Shown: positions 24,974-33,911, numbered from the stretch's first letter. The stretch: 64,000 nucleotides of DNA from Parvularcula sp. BBD 1991-13 (GCA_001657385.1 LYSZ01000013.1:1-64000); one strand, 5' to 3'. The notes: generated by a model not told the origin, from the sequence alone. Program-made: numbers and translations.

Positions 24974-26705
24974 GCTTGCCGCCGTCCTCATGAGCCCCGG
25001 CGCGGTGGTGATCGTCACCGCGCTTGTCGGCGTCGTTCTCGGACCGACGGCGCGGGCGGGGCTCTATCTCGCGGGCCTTGCGCTCTCGGCCGCGATCCTC
25101 CTCGGCTACGAAAAGGGCCTGACGGTCTCCCTGACGATGATCGACGCGCCGTTCCTGAATCTGACGCTGACGCCGCTGCGCGTGGACGGGCTGTCTTTCA
25201 TCTTTGCACTGATTTTTCACATCGCGGCGGCGCTGAACGTCATCTACGCCTGGCGCATCGGCGACCGGGTGCAGGACGTCTCCGGGCTCGCCTATGCCGG
25301 GGCGGCGATCGGCGGCGCGCTCGCCGGCGACCTGATGACGCTGTTCATCTTCTGGGAACTGACGGCCATCGCCTCGGCGTTTCTCGTCTTCGCGCCCGGC
25401 ACGCCGCAATCCTACGCCGCGGGCATGCGCTATCTCGTGGTGCAGATCCTGTCCGGACTTTTCCTGCTGGGCGGGCTCAGCATGTTCGCCGCGGACGGGC
25501 GCGGCCTCGCCTTCGAGGCGATGACCCTGATGCGAGACGGCGGCGGCCTCGACCTCGCCGCGCTCGCCATCTTCCTTGCTTTCGGCGTCAAGGCGGCGTT
25601 TCCCTTCCTGCATATGTGGCTCCAGGATTCCTATCCCCAGGCGTCGGTCACGGGCTCGGTGGTGCTGTCGGCGTTCACGACCAAGCTTGCGGTCTATGCG
25701 CTGGCGCGCGGTTTTCCCGGCGAGGACCCGCTGATTTACATCGGCGCGGCCATGACCGTTTTCCCGGTCTTTTTCGCGCTGATCGAAAACAACCTGCGCA
25801 AGGTGCTCGCCTACAGCCTTAACAACCAGGTCGGGTTCATGGTCTGCGCCGTCGGCGTCGGCACGGAATTGGCGATCAACGGCGCGGCGGCCCACGCCTT
25901 CGTCCACATCATCTACAAGGCGCTGTTGTTCATGAGCATGGGCGCGGTGCTTTACCGCACCGGCACGGTCAAGGCGACCGAGCTGGGCGGGCTTTACCGC
26001 ACCATGCCGGCGACGACCGTGTTCTGCATCATCGGGGCGATGTCGATCTCGGCGTTCCCGCTGTTTTCAGGCTTCGTCGCCAAGTCGCTCACCATGTCCG
26101 CGGTGGGGTATGAAGGGATGTTCTTCATCTGGCTCGTTCTGCTGTTCGCCTCCGCGGGCGTGCTGGAGCATTCCGGCATCAAAATTCCGTATTTCGCGTT
26201 TTTCGGCCATGACAGCGGCAAGCGGCCGAAAGAGGCGCCGCCGCAGATGCTGATCGCCATGGGGATCGCCGCGGCGCTGTGCATCGGCGTCGGCGTGTTC
26301 CCCGGCGCGCTCTATTCGATCCTGCCTTACGAGGTGAAGTACGAGCCTTACACCGCCGATCACGTGATCACGCAGATGCAGTTGCTGATGTTCGCGATTC
26401 TCGCCTTCGCGCTCCTGGTGCGGTTCAAGCTTTACCCGGCCGAGATTCCTTCGACCAATCTCGATGTCGACTGGTTCTACCGCGTGCCCGGGCGCGCGTT
26501 TCTGGGCTGGGCGAGTGGTGCGTCGCGCGCGACATGGAACGCCCTATGGGGGATCGCGACGGCGCGCATGCACGCGCTGCTGGAGCGGATCTATGCGGTG
26601 CACGGGCCGGAGGGCCAGCTGGCGCGTTCCTGGCCGATCGGCTTCATGGCGCTGTGGACCGCGATATTGCTGGGCTTCGTGCTGGTGCTGTCGTTTCTCG
26701 CCTGA
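24963..26705 (+). CDS. MrpD-like proton-translocating subunit (third)
   Basis: The 580-residue protein is the third antiporter-like subunit. It has LFIFWELTAIASAFLV (helix 5 Glu), GVKAAFPFLHMWLQDSYPQA and ENNLRKVLAYSLNNQVGFMV. It is longer than the other two and carries extra C-terminal helices after 440, including an amphipathic stretch (RATWNALWGIATARMHALLE) that recalls the lateral helix of NuoL-type subunits. It closes the operon. Confidence 0.9.
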   Translation: MTGELAAVLMSPGAVVIVTALVGVVLGPTARAGLYLAGLALSAAILLGYEKGLTVSLTMIDAPFLNLTLTPLRVDGLSFIFALIFHIAAALNVIYAWRIGDRVQDVSGLAYAGAAIGGALAGDLMTLFIFWELTAIASAFLVFAPGTPQSYAAGMRYLVVQILSGLFLLGGLSMFAADGRGLAFEAMTLMRDGGGLDLAALAIFLAFGVKAAFPFLHMWLQDSYPQASVTGSVVLSAFTTKLAVYALARGFPGEDPLIYIGAAMTVFPVFFALIENNLRKVLAYSLNNQVGFMVCAVGVGTELAINGAAAHAFVHIIYKALLFMSMGAVLYRTGTVKATELGGLYRTMPATTVFCIIGAMSISAFPLFSGFVAKSLTMSAVGYEGMFFIWLVLLFASAGVLEHSGIKIPYFAFFGHDSGKRPKEAPPQMLIAMGIAAALCIGVGVFPGALYSILPYEVKYEPYTADHVITQMQLLMFAILAFALLVRFKLYPAEIPSTNLDVDWFYRVPGRAFLGWASGASRATWNALWGIATARMHALLERIYAVHGPEGQLARSWPIGFMALWTAILLGFVLVLSFLA

Positions 26706-26848
26706 GCGTTGGCGCGGCCGCGCGAGTAATGGCCGTTAAGCCCTTGCTCATTAACTTTAGAAACTAATCCTCAACCCTATTTATACTCTTATTCTACCTG
26801 CGGGCTATTAGAGCTTTGATGGAAATTATTTCCACGTGGGAGAATTGC

Positions 26849-27271
26849 ATGCCGTCAGGATCTGATCGTTTTTCGCACATGGCCTGCAGGATCGTCGCGC
26901 GCATGGCCAAGGAAGTCGTATGCGAGGCTTTCGGCGTTCCTCATGCGGACTTAATCGCCCGCGACCGCCGCGACGCGCGGGTGTCGTCGGCCCGTCAGGC
27001 GTCGATGTATCTCGCCCATGTGGTCGGGCAACTGACGCTGAACGAAACGGCGGAATGCTTTCAGCGCGACCGTTCCACGGTGAGCCACGCCTGCATCAAT
27101 GTGGAGGACCGGCGCGACAGCCCGGTGTTCGACTTGCAGATGGATTACATGGAAAAGCGTTTGCGCGCGCGCATCCGTTCGGCGCAGGAGGCCGGCGTTT
27201 TCAAATCCGCGCCGCCATGCCGCCTGCTGGACGACGAGGAAGACGCAACGCCGAAGGCGGCGGCGGGATGA
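26849..27271 (+). CDS. DnaA domain IV-like DNA-binding protein
   Basis: The 140-residue protein consists mainly of a DnaA C-terminal domain (about 30-105): the signature region is [19 protein letters not shown] followed by the recognition helix [15 protein letters not shown]. It has no AAA+ domain, so it is not a replication initiator by itself. Orphan domain-IV proteins are frequent in alphaproteobacteria and may bind DnaA-box-like sites. The ATG at 26849 has GGGAG 7 bp upstream; an in-frame ATG at 26819 has no such site. Confidence 0.82.
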   Translation: MPSGSDRFSHMACRIVARMAKEVVCEAFGVPHADLIARDRRDARVSSARQASMYLAHVVGQLTLNETAECFQRDRSTVSHACINVEDRRDSPVFDLQMDYMEKRLRARIRSAQEAGVFKSAPPCRLLDDEEDATPKAAAG

Positions 27272-27293
27272 TCGCCGCGCCGGGGGCGCGCGG

Positions 27294-27707
27294 CTAGAGG
27301 CCGTCGGCGATCGCCCGTATGCGCGTGATCATGGAATGAAGGCCGTTGGACCGCTGCGGCGTCAGGTGGTCGTCGAGGTCGAACGGGGCGAGCGCGGCGG
27401 CCGGATCGACGGCGCGCATTTCCTCGGGGCTTTTGTCCGAATAGAGCGCGATGAGCAGGGCGACGAGCCCCTTGACGATATGCGCGTCGGAATCGCCCTG
27501 GAGGCGGATGCGCCCGTCTTCCGGCTCGGCGCGCAACCAGACCTGACTGGCGCAGCCGCGCACCTTGTGGGCGTCGTCGCGAAAGTCTTCGGGATAGGGC
27601 GGCAGGTTGCGGCCGAGATCGATGATGTACTTGTAGCGCTCGTCCCAGTCGTCGAGGAACTCGAAATCGCCGCGGATGTCGTCGAATGTCGCCATGCGTT
27701 CCGACAT
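27294..27707 (-). CDS. sufE: SufE family cysteine desulfuration protein
   Basis: The protein of about 137 residues matches SufE, which accepts sulfur from the SufS desulfurase for Fe-S cluster assembly. The sulfur-accepting Cys is in HKVRGCASQVWL (Cys52 from this start). The second signature is VKGLVALLIALYSDKSPEEM. No other suf gene is adjacent, but a SufR-like regulator lies at 37316-38071. Start may instead be the Met 12 bp further in. Confidence 0.92.
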   Translation of the reverse strand: MSERMATFDDIRGDFEFLDDWDERYKYIIDLGRNLPPYPEDFRDDAHKVRGCASQVWLRAEPEDGRIRLQGDSDAHIVKGLVALLIALYSDKSPEEMRAVDPAAALAPFDLDDHLTPQRSNGLHSMITRIRAIADGL

Positions 27708-27774
27708 AGGCGGGCCGGCGCGGGAACGCAATGAGACGCTTTGACTGGGCGGCGGCCCCGTCCCGGCATGGGCG

Positions 27775-28095
27775 TCAGCCGAGCGCAACCGCCGTGCCGG
27801 AGACCGACACCATCATCATGGAGCCTTTTTCGCCGATCACTTCGTAATCGATGTCGACGCCGATGACCGCGTCGGCGCCGGCGCGCGCGGCCTCTTCCTC
27901 AAGCTCCTGAAACGCGATCTGGCGTGCTTCGCGCAGGGATTTTTCATAAGCGCCGGAGCGGCCGCCGACGATGTCGCGGATGCCGGCGAAAAGATCGCGA
28001 AAGACATGCGCGCCGAGGATCGCTTCGCCGGTGACGACGCCCCGGTATTCGCGCACGGTCCGCCCCTCGACGGTGTTGGTGGTGGTGATGATCAT
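27775..28095 (-). CDS. UPF0145 (YbjQ) family protein
   Basis: The 106-residue protein matches the UPF0145/YbjQ family: it starts [20 protein letters not shown] and has the conserved [15 protein letters not shown] core. It is thought to assemble as a small cytoplasmic oligomer; function is unknown and the family is sometimes described as heavy-metal-binding. Confidence 0.9.
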   Translation of the reverse strand: MIITTTNTVEGRTVREYRGVVTGEAILGAHVFRDLFAGIRDIVGGRSGAYEKSLREARQIAFQELEEEAARAGADAVIGVDIDYEVIGEKGSMMMVSVSGTAVALG

Positions 28096-28213
28096 GGATG
28101 GCCTGTCCCTTCGGATGCGGCTTGCGGATGCTCAGGCAGACATAAGCGACGCCGCGCGCCCGTCCAAGACGGACCGGCGCGCGGCGCGGCGAGGCGTTTG
28201 AGAAATGCGCCGG

Positions 28214-29308
28214 TCAGCTGCCCGCGCCGGCGACCCAGCCGAGGCAGTTGGAGACGTCGTTCAGGCCGTGCTCGCCGAGGCAGAAGGCTTCCTCGTAAGG
28301 CGTGCGCGTCGCCGCGATGCACTGATCGAGGGTCAGTTTGGCCATGGACAGGCACCGGTCGGACTTGTCGTTGCGGGCGTAAACCTCGACCACCTTGGCG
28401 TTGAGCGCGCCGGCGGAATACCGCGCCGCGAGGTTCAGGACCCGGTCCATGATCACCTGCGCGTTGGCTTCGCTCATCTGGCCGGCGCCCGCGCCGCCCG
28501 CGCCCCAGTTCGCCTCCCAGGAGGCGCTGGCGCTGGCGAGGGACGGCGCCAGCGCGCCGTTCTTCTCGACGCTGGCGAAGGTCGGCGCGACCGGCGCGCC
28601 GCGCTGGGCGCCGTAGGCGGCGGCTTCTTTCAGCCGGGCCTGGCTGGAGGGCAGGCGCTTCTTGCCCCAGGTCGTTTTCTGCATGGCGTAGGCCTGTTCC
28701 TTGAACGCCTCGCCCAGCGCGGTGATGCGCGCGCCGTCCTGCACGGTCATGGCGAGAATCGCCTCGATCGCCTCCTCGGCGCCGTCAAGCGCGCTGGCGT
28801 AGCGCGGATTTTGCGCCAGGTTCGACATCAGCCCGTCGCGCCCGCCGAGCGTGCCCTTCCGGCGGTTCGCCTTTTTGCCGAGTTCTTTCTGCACGGCCTT
28901 GGCGAAGCCAGGCGTGTCCGCCGCGACAAGGGCGGCGTAGGCGACCCAGCCAGCCGACAGGCTATTCGGATCGTGAGCGGCGAGGCGGCGATGCGCCTCG
29001 CGGGTGACGTCGGCGTTCTCAAACGGGGCCGCCTCGATGGCGGCGACGTCTTCGCGGAACTGAATGTAATTGGCGGCCTGGCGCTCAAGGCTGGCGTCCT
29101 TGGGCTGCGCCAGCGTGTCGGCGGCGACGCCGCCGGTTAACGCCGTCGCGGCGGCGGCGGCGATGAGGCCGGCCTTTACCGGCCGTTTACCAACCCTGCG
29201 CGATTGTGAGGATCGCGTGGAATGGACGGATGACTGTACGAATGATTGTACGGATGTCGGGCGAACGCCTTCGGCGGCGCCCGGAAAGGCGGATTTGATG
29301 CGCAACAT
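28214..29308 (-). CDS. Hypothetical exported or membrane-anchored protein
   Basis: The 364-residue protein has a Ser/Gln/Arg-rich N-terminus with a small repeat (SVQSFVQSSVHS), then a hydrophobic segment with a signal-like end (GLIAAAAATALTGGVAADTLAQ), then a helical body. Three or more Cys near the C-terminus (DRCLSMAKLTLDQC; AFCLGEHG; SNCLGW) could form disulfides. The ATG at 29308 has GAAGAG upstream. I recognise no family. Confidence 0.7.
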   Translation of the reverse strand: MLRIKSAFPGAAEGVRPTSVQSFVQSSVHSTRSSQSRRVGKRPVKAGLIAAAAATALTGGVAADTLAQPKDASLERQAANYIQFREDVAAIEAAPFENADVTREAHRRLAAHDPNSLSAGWVAYAALVAADTPGFAKAVQKELGKKANRRKGTLGGRDGLMSNLAQNPRYASALDGAEEAIEAILAMTVQDGARITALGEAFKEQAYAMQKTTWGKKRLPSSQARLKEAAAYGAQRGAPVAPTFASVEKNGALAPSLASASASWEANWGAGGAGAGQMSEANAQVIMDRVLNLAARYSAGALNAKVVEVYARNDKSDRCLSMAKLTLDQCIAATRTPYEEAFCLGEHGLNDVSNCLGWVAGAGS

Positions 29309-29576
29309 GATGAACTCTTCTCCCGCTATGCGTCGATGCTGTTCAGACATCCACCCTATCGCCCCGGACCTTAACCCAACGCTGACGATCCTAAAGGATT
29401 TCTCATCAAATTCGACCGGTTTGGCGGCGTCTCGCCTTAAATTTACGCCAATTTCGATGTTCAGCTTTTGTTAACGAGAACGGCTTCATGGTGAACGGGA
29501 GCTTAACGAATCTGTGCAACAGGTTAACGAAGCGCTCGGGCCGCTCAGGCGAAAGCTTACAGGCGAAAGGCTGAGA

Positions 29577-30923
29577 GTGACGCAACGAAACGACAATACC
29601 GGCGGATCATGGTTAAGCGCGGCCCTTCCGCGCCCGCTTAAGGGCCTGATCACTGGTCTGGTCACTGGTCTGGCCGAACGCCTGCGGCGCCGCGTAGCGC
29701 CGGCCGGCGGTCCGGTCTGGCGTGGCGGAGCCGGCGACATCATCCTGTCGCTCGACCCGGACGGGCTGATTCTCGATATTTCTCCGGCGGCGGCGGACAT
29801 GATCGGCGCGGAAGGCCCGCTGAAGGGCCGCTCGCTGTTTGATTTCGTGCGCCGGGAGGATCGCGAGACCGTGCGCCGGGCCCTTGAGGGCGCGCCCGGC
29901 GCGGCCTCCTTCACCGATTTCCGGCTGTTGCGCGCCCGCCGCGCACCGGCCCTGTGCGAGATTTCCTTCGCGCCGGAGTCCGGCCGCGGCCGGCGCACGG
30001 CGGCGCTGATCCGCGCCCGCGGCGAGGAGCTGGCGCGCCTGCGCAAGGCGCGCGCGGCGGAGGAGGAAGCGCGCCGCGCCGCCGCGATTCGCGACGACCT
30101 GATGGCCGATCTCGGGCACGAGCTGAAAACTCCCCTGAACGCCATCATGGGCTTCGCCGAGGCCATGCGCGAAGAAACCTTCGGGCCCCTGGGCGACGAC
30201 AAGTACCGGGAATACGCCGATCACATTCACGGTTCCGGCGCGCACCTGATGGAGCTGATCAGCGCCGTCCTCGACGCGGCCAAGCTGGAGGCCGGGCGGT
30301 ACGAACTCGCGCCGGCGCCGGTCGCGCCCGGCGCGCTCGCCCGCGAGTGCGCCGAAATGGTGCGCGGGGAGGCGGAGACGGCCGGGCTCGACCTGGTCGT
30401 CTCGGTCAGCCCGGATCTGCCCGAAGCGATGCTCGACAAGCGGGCCGTCAAACAGATCCTGATCAACCTTCTTTCCAACGCGGTGAAGTTCACCGCCGCC
30501 GGCGGCGTTTCCCTCAGCGTGACGCAGAAGGGCGGCGTTCTCGACTTCACCGTGCGCGACACCGGCATCGGCATGAGCGAAGACGCGCTGGCGCAGCTTG
30601 GCCGGCGCTTCACCGAAGCCCACCAGAACGGGGTGCGCGGGACCAAGGGCGCGGGACTTGGCCTCGCCCTCGCCATGTCTCTCGCCGAGCTGCATGGCGG
30701 GGCGGTCAGCCTCGCCTCGACGCCGGGAGAGGGCACGGTGGCGCGGCTCAGCCTGCCGCTGGGCGACGCCCTCGCCGATCCTGCGCCCGCCGCGAAACCC
30801 GCGCCCGCCGGCGACGACCGGGCGCCGGCCCGGATCGAGCTCGCCGCCGACGACATCCAGAGCCAGCTTGACCGCGTGGCCGCCTATCGCCGCGAACGCG
30901 CCGCCAAGGCGAGCGCTGCGTAA
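29577..30923 (+). CDS. PAS-containing histidine kinase of DivJ/PleC-like type, apparently cytoplasmic
   Basis: From a GTG at 29577 (with AAAGG upstream) the protein has 448 residues; an upstream GTG at 29514 is an alternative. A PAS domain (about 50-120) precedes a coiled segment and the H box DLGHELKTPLNAIMGF, with the phosphoacceptor His at about 181. The following LDAAKLEAGRYEL and KYREYADHIHGSGAHLMELI resemble the dimerisation domains of the DivJ/PleC/PdhS cell-cycle kinases that act on DivK. The ATPase shows LINLLSNAVKF, RDTGIGMSED and GAGLGLALAMSL. There is no clear membrane helix and no adjacent response regulator. Confidence 0.88.
   Translation: MTQRNDNTGGSWLSAALPRPLKGLITGLVTGLAERLRRRVAPAGGPVWRGGAGDIILSLDPDGLILDISPAAADMIGAEGPLKGRSLFDFVRREDRETVRRALEGAPGAASFTDFRLLRARRAPALCEISFAPESGRGRRTAALIRARGEELARLRKARAAEEEARRAAAIRDDLMADLGHELKTPLNAIMGFAEAMREETFGPLGDDKYREYADHIHGSGAHLMELISAVLDAAKLEAGRYELAPAPVAPGALARECAEMVRGEAETAGLDLVVSVSPDLPEAMLDKRAVKQILINLLSNAVKFTAAGGVSLSVTQKGGVLDFTVRDTGIGMSEDALAQLGRRFTEAHQNGVRGTKGAGLGLALAMSLAELHGGAVSLASTPGEGTVARLSLPLGDALADPAPAAKPAPAGDDRAPARIELAADDIQSQLDRVAAYRRERAAKASAA
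29651..29674. repeat. 12-bp tandem duplication inside the kinase N-terminus
   Basis: CACTGGTCTGGT is followed directly by CACTGGTCTGGC. It keeps frame and gives the repeat ITGLVTGL. See also 33699-33734 and 36517-36549. Confidence 0.8.
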
Positions 30924-30957
30924 TAACGCGCGCGCCAGCGCCGAGCCCGGCCTTTCC

Positions 30958-32694
30958 CTATCGCGTCATGTCCAGATAGCGTTCGATCGCCCGCATGGCG
31001 GGATCGACGCCGTTTTCATAATCCCGCCAGTTCGGCTCCGCCGGCAGATCGGGCGTCCACCAGCGGTCCCGCCGTTCGGAGAGGACGCCCTGATGGCGCC
31101 GGTTGGATACGCTGACGATCATGCCGGTATTGGGAAGAAACACCGCGTTCGTCTCGCCAATGAAGTTCGGACCGGCCCCGCTCGGCTCGCCCACAAGGCG
31201 CGTGTGCGTATAGGTCTTGAGCGCGGAGGTGAGATTGATCGCGGCTGAAAACGTCTTGCGGCCGATAATGGTGAAGAGCTTGCCCGGCGCGTCCGCCGCA
31301 GAGCCCGCGAGCGCGTTGACGATGTATTTGTTGAACCCGGAATCGCCGCCGCTGTTCCAGCGCAGATCGACGACGACGGCGCGCGGCTGATGCGCGTCGA
31401 TCGCGTCGGCGACGTCGCGGCCGAATGCCTCGACCGTGCGCTCCCCGTCGTTCAGCAGCGTGTTGATCTGTACATAGAGGATGCCGGCCGCCTCGTCCCA
31501 GTGCAGGAAGAACGGCTCCTCGGCCCGTTTGAGATAGAGCGGCCGGTCTTCCGGCGCGTCGGGGATCTGTTTGCGGTCGAGCGACGGGACCGCGCGGGTG
31601 AAGCGTTCTTCCGTGTGGGGCGCGCCGACAAGGGTTTTGCGCAGGCGCGCGCCGTCATCGCGCCGCGCGACGATCCGGCACCGCGACGGCGCGCGGCTGA
31701 CGCCGAGGGCGTGCAACACTTCCGGCGTCGCGAGATAGCGCATCGCCATCCACCGTTTCTGATAGTCGTTGTCCGCGGGCATGGCGTCCCTGAGGCGCGC
31801 GTAAGCCTCTTCGACGGATACGTCGCCGATGCGCTCGACGCGCGCGCCGACAAGATCGGCGTGTTCCTCCGCCGCGGCGATGACGCGGATTTCGCCGCCG
31901 AAATCATAGAATTCGACCGGCGCGACGGTGAAAAAGGCCGGCGTTGTCGCGACGCCGAACAGGTCGTCGCCATAGGGCGCGAACGGCATGGAGTGTCCGT
32001 CGCCGGCGAGCGCCATCAGCCGCATCAGGCCCACCGCCATGCGCGCGTCCGTCGCCGCGTCGGCTTCGGCTTTCAGCGCGGCGAGCGCCGCGTTCCACTG
32101 CGCTTCGCCGGTTCGGCCGAAGGGATCGACATGCGTCAGGCGGTAATGCCGGTCCAGGTGATCAAGGTCCGTGCGCCACTGCTCGGCGCGCGTGGCGCCG
32201 TCCGGCAGCGTGGGCCTGAAGACCGCGGCGAACGCCTCGTCCTCAAAAGCGGGCGCGAATCTCGGATCGACCAGCAGTCGAAAGGCGACGTTGTTCATGC
32301 CTTCGCTGAGGGCGGTTTTCAGCCATTCGGCCGCGCCCCGGTAATCTTCCCGCGCAACCTTGATCGCCGCGATCTCGAAGGCGGCGGGACCGGTTTCGAA
32401 TCCCGTCTCCCGCATGCGCAGATAGGCGCGCTCGGCGGCCGGCGCGTCGCCGAGCGCCGCGCACGCTTCCGCCAGCCGGCGCCAGTACGATCCGTTCCAT
32501 GGCGCGTTCGCGGCCAGGAAGGCGTACTCTTTCCGCGCGGCCTCCCACGCCTCGGTCTCGTAGGCTCGCTCGGCGGATCTGACGTCCGCCGGACCGATGA
32601 CCGACGCGCGCGCGACGTGCGCGCCGCCGGCGACAAGAAGGGCCGCCCCGATCGTCAGTACCCGGATGCGCGCATTCATTCGACCTGGTCGCAT
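30958..32694 (-). CDS. Exported TPR plus S41-like peptidase protein
   Basis: The 578-residue protein has a signal peptide (to about residue 30, GAHVARASV), a TPR-like region (about 35-130, SYWRRLAEACAALGDAPAAE) and a C-terminal half resembling S41 tail-specific peptidases: VVVDLRWNSGGDSGFN and RKTFSAAINLTSAL, where the Ser of TFSAA is the expected nucleophile. The ATG at 32694 has GGGGAG 8 bp upstream. It overlaps the end of the MarR-type gene by 19 bp, so the two are co-transcribed and perhaps co-regulated. Confidence 0.8.
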   Translation of the reverse strand: MRPGRMNARIRVLTIGAALLVAGGAHVARASVIGPADVRSAERAYETEAWEAARKEYAFLAANAPWNGSYWRRLAEACAALGDAPAAERAYLRMRETGFETGPAAFEIAAIKVAREDYRGAAEWLKTALSEGMNNVAFRLLVDPRFAPAFEDEAFAAVFRPTLPDGATRAEQWRTDLDHLDRHYRLTHVDPFGRTGEAQWNAALAALKAEADAATDARMAVGLMRLMALAGDGHSMPFAPYGDDLFGVATTPAFFTVAPVEFYDFGGEIRVIAAAEEHADLVGARVERIGDVSVEEAYARLRDAMPADNDYQKRWMAMRYLATPEVLHALGVSRAPSRCRIVARRDDGARLRKTLVGAPHTEERFTRAVPSLDRKQIPDAPEDRPLYLKRAEEPFFLHWDEAAGILYVQINTLLNDGERTVEAFGRDVADAIDAHQPRAVVVDLRWNSGGDSGFNKYIVNALAGSAADAPGKLFTIIGRKTFSAAINLTSALKTYTHTRLVGEPSGAGPNFIGETNAVFLPNTGMIVSVSNRRHQGVLSERRDRWWTPDLPAEPNWRDYENGVDPAMRAIERYLDMTR

Positions 32695-33221
32695 AATTCA
32701 TTCTCCCCGTAACGCCCCGCGACATTTCCCGACGACGCGGCTCCGTCCCGGCGCATGTCGAAACGATCCTTAAGCGGACGATTTTCCAGCGCGCGTTTCG
32801 TTTTCGCGAGAGCCGCCGCCAGATCGCAGCCGGCTTCCTCGAAAAGTTCCTCGAACACGGCCGACGCATCTTCGCAGAACGTTTCAAGCCGGCGATATTG
32901 CGCGCGCCCGCGCCGCGACAGCATAAGCCGATAGGCGCGCGCGTCATTCGGGTCCGGGCGCCGCTCGATCAGGCCGAGTCGCGTCAGCGCGCGCAGCTGC
33001 TGGGCGACGGACTGATGCGAAAAGCCGACATGGTGGGCAATTTCCGCCTGGGTCACCGGACCGAAACGGCCGATCGTCAACAGCGCCGACGATGCGTTGA
33101 CGGGGAAATCGAGCTTGTAGTCGCCGTAAACGGGTCTGGCCTGATCGACGGCGAGATCCGCCCAGGACATGGCGTGGCGGGCGATGAAAACGCGAGCGAG
33201 ATCCGGGTCGTCCAAAATCAT
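32676..33221 (-). CDS. MarR family transcriptional regulator
   Basis: The 181-residue protein has a winged helix domain (about 45-125): TIGRFGPVTQAEIAHHVGFS, HQSVAQQLRALTRLGLIERR and the wing DPNDARAYRLMLSRRGR. The ATG at 33221 has GGAG 6 bp upstream. Its end overlaps the peptidase gene. A palindrome upstream (33258-33267) may be its own operator. Confidence 0.88.
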   Translation of the reverse strand: MILDDPDLARVFIARHAMSWADLAVDQARPVYGDYKLDFPVNASSALLTIGRFGPVTQAEIAHHVGFSHQSVAQQLRALTRLGLIERRPDPNDARAYRLMLSRRGRAQYRRLETFCEDASAVFEELFEEAGCDLAAALAKTKRALENRPLKDRFDMRRDGAASSGNVAGRYGENELCDQVE

Positions 33222-33257
33222 GCCAACTCCAAATTGTTCTGACCATACGTTCAATCA

Positions 33258-33267
33258 ACTGCGCAGT
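33258..33267. promoter_or_regulatory. Palindrome upstream of the MarR gene, possible operator
   Basis: ACTGCGCAGT is a perfect palindrome and extends imperfectly (ATCAACTGCGCAGTCAAT). A half site CAGTTG follows about 20 bp away. The position, about 40 bp before the MarR start codon, suits autoregulation. Assignment is inferred. Confidence 0.45.
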
Positions 33268-33327
33268 CAATTACGTACCCAGTTGCGTGAATGGTCAAGG
33301 CGCGTCGCCCGTCGCGATCCGCGGGGC

Positions 33328-33379
33328 TGTTGAAGCGGTCTGTTGAAGCGGTCTGTTGAGACGGCCTGTCGCCGCGGCC
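33328..33379. repeat. Short 13-bp tandem repeat
   Basis: Two perfect copies of TGTTGAAGCGGTC (33328-33340 and 33341-33353) are followed by two degenerate copies (TGTTGAGACGGCC, TGTCGCCGCGGCC). It is non-coding, between the MarR and DUF1491 genes. Confidence 0.8.
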
Positions 33380-33452
33380 GGACGCTGCGCGCGGGGGACA
33401 TCGCCGGGACTTGCCCTTATCCGCCGGACCCGGCTAGCGTGCCGCCCCAGTC

Positions 33453-33899
33453 ATGACCGAACCGCGCCTCAAGACCGAAATCCGCGTCGCCGCCCAGATC
33501 CGCCGGGCGCAGGCAGGCGGCGCCTTCGCCGTCGTCGCGCGGCGGGGCGACGCGGACGCCGGCGCGGTCGCGGTGAAAGTCTATCTTGGAGGGGGGCGGG
33601 CGCGGGCGCTCGTTCAGAGCCGCGATCTCGACGGGCGCGCCATCTGGCGCGATCCGCTGGCGGGGACGGACACTGGCGCGGAGATCGGCGCACGAACCGG
33701 TTCAGGAATTGGCTCAGGAATCGTTTCAGGAACTGGCTTGGAAAACAGCGCCGGGGCGAAACGCGCCGGCGATCCGCCTAAAGACTATCCCGAGGCTGAT
33801 GTTGACGCGCGCCTGGCGCGGGAGGCGTCTATCGATCCGGACCTCTGGATTGTCGAGATCGAAGACAGTCGGGGCCGCGCTTTCGTCGAGGATGCGTGA
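33453..33899 (+). CDS. DUF1491 family protein with repeat-expanded middle
   Basis: The 148-residue protein matches DUF1491, a small alphaproteobacterial family (N-terminal IRVAAQIRRAQAGGAFAVVA and C-terminal DPDLWIVEIED). Usual members are about 110 residues. Here about 40 residues are inserted near residue 72-110, including the 12-bp repeat region at 33699-33734 (TGSGIGSGIVSGTG). Function is unknown. Confidence 0.8.
   Translation: MTEPRLKTEIRVAAQIRRAQAGGAFAVVARRGDADAGAVAVKVYLGGGRARALVQSRDLDGRAIWRDPLAGTDTGAEIGARTGSGIGSGIVSGTGLENSAGAKRAGDPPKDYPEADVDARLAREASIDPDLWIVEIEDSRGRAFVEDA
33699..33734. repeat. Three 12-bp tandem repeats inside the DUF1491 gene
   Basis: GGTTCAGGAATT, GGCTCAGGAATC and GTTTCAGGAACT follow each other in frame and encode GSGI-GSGI-VSGT. 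They expand a loop of the protein and do not disturb the conserved ends. Confidence 0.85.
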
Positions 33900-33911
33900 C
33901 GGCGCGAGGGC

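Noticed and set aside
20375-26705. Operon as a complex I (nuo) fragment
   Set aside because: The MnhE, F, G and B signatures belong to Mrp/MBH systems, and no NuoA-J redox subunits or quinone module genes are present.
29470-29530. Repeated TTAACGA motifs as CtrA binding sites before the histidine kinase
   Set aside because: The spacing does not fit TTAA-N7-TTAA, so the motif repeats are suggestive only.
33328-33379. Short repeats as a CRISPR array
   Set aside because: The units are directly adjacent 13-mers without spacers, and no cas genes are present.
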